From the NCBI GenBank assembly GCA_045580025.1, contig JAZNNB010000027.1, forward strand, positions 1-5,817: 5,817 nt of DNA, read 5' to 3'. Shown here piece after piece: positions 4,364 through 5,817 of the stretch. This DNA is from SIG440 sp045580025. Its GTDB lineage: Bacteria; Bacillota; Clostridia; Monoglobales; Monoglobaceae. The notes beneath the pieces were generated by a model. It searched no databases and had not been told where the DNA came from. It saw only the letters and a program-made list of their open reading frames with translations. How positions within the stretch are numbered: position 1 is the stretch's first letter; the number at the start of each line of letters is the position of its first letter. A program made the translations under genes and the position numbers.

Positions 4364-5518
4364 ATGGATTTTAAAAAGTATTTAACCGATGATATTCTTG
4401 CCTTCTGGCTGAAAAACGCCTTTGATGATGAATTTGGCGGAATTTTTACACAAATAGACAGGGAAGGAAAGGTCTATGGCACCGAAAAAAGCGGTTGGTT
4501 CCAGGGCCGTGCCCTTTGGACTTTTGCCAAGGCTTACAACTGTGTTGAAAAGCGTGAGGAATATTTAAAAGCCGCAGAAAATCTTTACAACTTTTTGCCA
4601 AAAGTTGAAGATGCTGATGGCAGAATGTTTTTCACCGTTACCCGTGAGGGAAATCCCATCCAGAAGCGTCGCTACTATTTCACTGAAACCTTTGCTTGTA
4701 TTGGTTGTGCCGAATATTACAAGGCAACAAAGGACCCGAAGGTTTGGGCAAGTGCCGAAAAATACTTTGACATGGCGTGGAAATGCTATAACCATCCTGA
4801 GCTTAACCCACCCAAGTTCTACACTTCAGGCATCTCACATTCTCCCATAATGATTATGATGTCTGTGGCAAGAACAATGGCAAGCTGTGGACAAAACAGT
4901 GAGAAATATTCCGAGATTGCTCGTGAGCTTGCTCACAAGCTTGTTACTTGCGGGCTTCTCTGCGAGGATGTTCACGCACTCCTTGAAAACGTTTCTGCTG
5001 ACGGAAAGTTTATGGACACACCAACGGGCCGTCTTGTAAACCCAGGCCACGGACTTGAAACCGCTTGGTTTTTGATTGGCGAAGGTCTTATGGACAAAAA
5101 CGACGAGGCCCTCTCGGCAGCAAAGAAAATTATCGACTGGACAATGCCTTTAGGTATCGACAAAAAACACGGTGGTATTATCTCCTTTACAGACGTATTG
5201 GGCAACCCTCCAACAGCGCTTGAATGGGATATGAAGCTCTGGTGGCCTCAGAACGAAGCTATCATTGCAAACCGTATGGCATATGAAGTGTTTGGTGACA
5301 ATAAATATCTCGAAAGCTATGAACAGCTTCTTGATTATGCATTTACCAACTTTGCCGACAAGAAATTTGGCGAATGGTATGGTTATCTCCACTATGACAA
5401 TACTCCCGCCAACTATCTCAAGGGTAATATCTTCAAAGGTCCATTCCATCTTCCCAGAATGCTCATCATTCTTCACCAGATTGAAGAAAAGAAAGACATC
5501 TGTGATTTCTGGAAATAA
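4364..5518 (+). CDS. AGE-family epimerase/isomerase (N-acylglucosamine 2-epimerase family)
   Basis: A 384-residue cytoplasmic enzyme of the alpha6/alpha6-barrel AGE family, of typical length (about 390). Members interconvert N-acetylglucosamine and N-acetylmannosamine (sialic acid metabolism); relatives epimerise cellobiose or isomerise mannose. Conserved elements are SGWFQGRALW (43-52, R49), RRYYFTETFA (102-111), NPGHGLETAWF (226-236, H229), WDMKLWWPQNEAI (288-300, E298) and KGPFHLPRML (358-367, H362). R49, H229, E298 and H362 fit the Arg/His/Glu/His catalytic set of AGE enzymes, and the last three match the spacing I recall for cyanobacterial AGE. The ATG at 4364 follows TGGGGG (4351-4356) by 7 bases; an in-frame extension to 4310 would overlap the promoter. 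No sialic acid transport or lyase genes are near, so the substrate is open: N-acetylmannosamine/N-acetylglucosamine is plausible, cellobiose or mannose cannot be excluded. It ends at a double terminator. Confidence 0.93.
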   Translation: MDFKKYLTDDILAFWLKNAFDDEFGGIFTQIDREGKVYGTEKSGWFQGRALWTFAKAYNCVEKREEYLKAAENLYNFLPKVEDADGRMFFTVTREGNPIQKRRYYFTETFACIGCAEYYKATKDPKVWASAEKYFDMAWKCYNHPELNPPKFYTSGISHSPIMIMMSVARTMASCGQNSEKYSEIARELAHKLVTCGLLCEDVHALLENVSADGKFMDTPTGRLVNPGHGLETAWFLIGEGLMDKNDEALSAAKKIIDWTMPLGIDKKHGGIISFTDVLGNPPTALEWDMKLWWPQNEAIIANRMAYEVFGDNKYLESYEQLLDYAFTNFADKKFGEWYGYLHYDNTPANYLKGNIFKGPFHLPRMLIILHQIEEKKDICDFWK

Positions 5519-5537
5519 ATTTAATGTAAATAACGTA

Positions 5538-5566
5538 AAACCCCTCTCCTTAATGGAGAGGGGTTT
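5538..5566. terminator. First of two hairpins between the epimerase gene and serS
   Basis: A 12-bp perfect stem (AAACCCCTCTCC at 5538-5549 with its complement at 5555-5566) has a 5-base loop. On the plus strand it is followed by a broken T-rich stretch (TTTATTATCTATCTTTT). On the minus strand it is followed by TTTTACGTTATTT. Neither tail is ideal, but it may act in both directions. It begins 20 bases after the epimerase stop. Confidence 0.75.
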
Positions 5567-5587
5567 ATTATCTATCTTTTATTTAAC

Positions 5588-5625
5588 AAACCCCCTCAAG
5601 CACTTGAGGGGGTTTTCTTTTTTTT
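5588..5625. terminator. Second hairpin, strong plus-strand terminator and candidate serS terminator
   Basis: A GC-rich stem (AAACCCCCTCAA at 5588-5599 with TTGAGGGGGTTT at 5604-5615) has a 4-base GCAC loop, followed on the plus strand by a long T tract to 5625. This is the best terminator for the epimerase transcript. On the minus strand it starts just after the serS stop and is followed by TTTGTT, so it may also end serS transcripts. Confidence 0.85.
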
Positions 5626-5627
5626 AA

Positions 5628-5817
5628 TTATTCTTCAGGAAGAATTATTTCTTTTCCGCCCATATAAGGTCTGAGAACCTCAGGAACAGTAACCGAACCA
5701 TCAGCATTCTGATAGTTTTCTAAGATTGCAGCAACAGTTCTGCCGATAGCAACACCCGAGCCATTGAGGGTATGAACAAGCTGAGCCTTGTCCTTTACAG
5801 AATTCTTGAACTTGATG
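5628..5817 (-). CDS. serS: Seryl-tRNA synthetase, C-terminal 62 residues (5' part outside window)
   Basis: The visible end of a class II aminoacyl-tRNA synthetase that charges tRNA-Ser with serine. The segment AQLVHTLNGSGVAIGRTVAA contains class II motif 3, with its conserved Arg in GR-T, which binds ATP. It is followed by ILENYQNADGSVTVPEVLRP and YMGG, the standard SerRS C-terminal signature. The tail KEIILPEE ends at a TAA (5630-5628). The gene converges on the epimerase gene, with 109 bases and two hairpins between them. The start, promoter and any T-box leader are outside the window. Confidence 0.96.
   Translation of the reverse strand, partial: IKFKNSVKDKAQLVHTLNGSGVAIGRTVAAILENYQNADGSVTVPEVLRPYMGGKEIILPEE

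Overview
The window looks like chromosome from a low-GC Gram-positive bacterium of the class Clostridia. The evidence is AT-rich intergenic DNA, strong purine-rich ribosome binding sites, sigma-A type promoters with 17-bp spacers, U-tailed terminators, and Firmicutes-type proteins (IreB, a lipoteichoic acid synthase-like protein, a Bacillus FbaA-like aldolase, an AbrB-type regulator). The species cannot be fixed from the sequence. I see no mobile element, CRISPR array, tRNA, rRNA or known riboswitch. Genes cover most of the window and no gap exceeds about 235 bases.

Left part, minus strand (1-2556): reading leftwards, a five-helix membrane lipoteichoic acid synthase-family enzyme (697-2556) is followed by ireB (327-590), encoding a small regulatory phosphoprotein of the PASTA-kinase pathway. 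Next comes the start of a nicotinamidase-like cysteine hydrolase (1-269, running off the edge). ireB has its own promoter. A terminator hairpin lies between ireB and the hydrolase, only about 20 bases before the hydrolase start codon.

Middle (2557-3718): a divergent promoter region of about 210 bp separates the membrane enzyme from fba, a class II fructose-1,6-bisphosphate aldolase of glycolysis (2766-3629). fba is monocistronic, with a consensus promoter and a long terminator.

Right part, plus strand (3756-5625): an unusual AbrB-type regulator (3862-4278) carries two AbrB domains in one chain plus a C-terminal cysteine-pair module. An inverted repeat sits at its predicted transcription start. 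An N-acylglucosamine 2-epimerase-family sugar enzyme (4364-5518) follows with its own consensus promoter. Two strong hairpins then separate it from the convergent 3' end of serS (seryl-tRNA synthetase, 5628-5817, minus strand, truncated by the window).

Functionally this is mostly housekeeping: glycolysis, translation, envelope polymer synthesis, envelope-stress signalling and sugar interconversion. Most genes have private promoters, so this is a series of short transcription units and not one operon. The item most deserving a second look is the tandem AbrB protein. I found no convincing multi-gene undescribed system.
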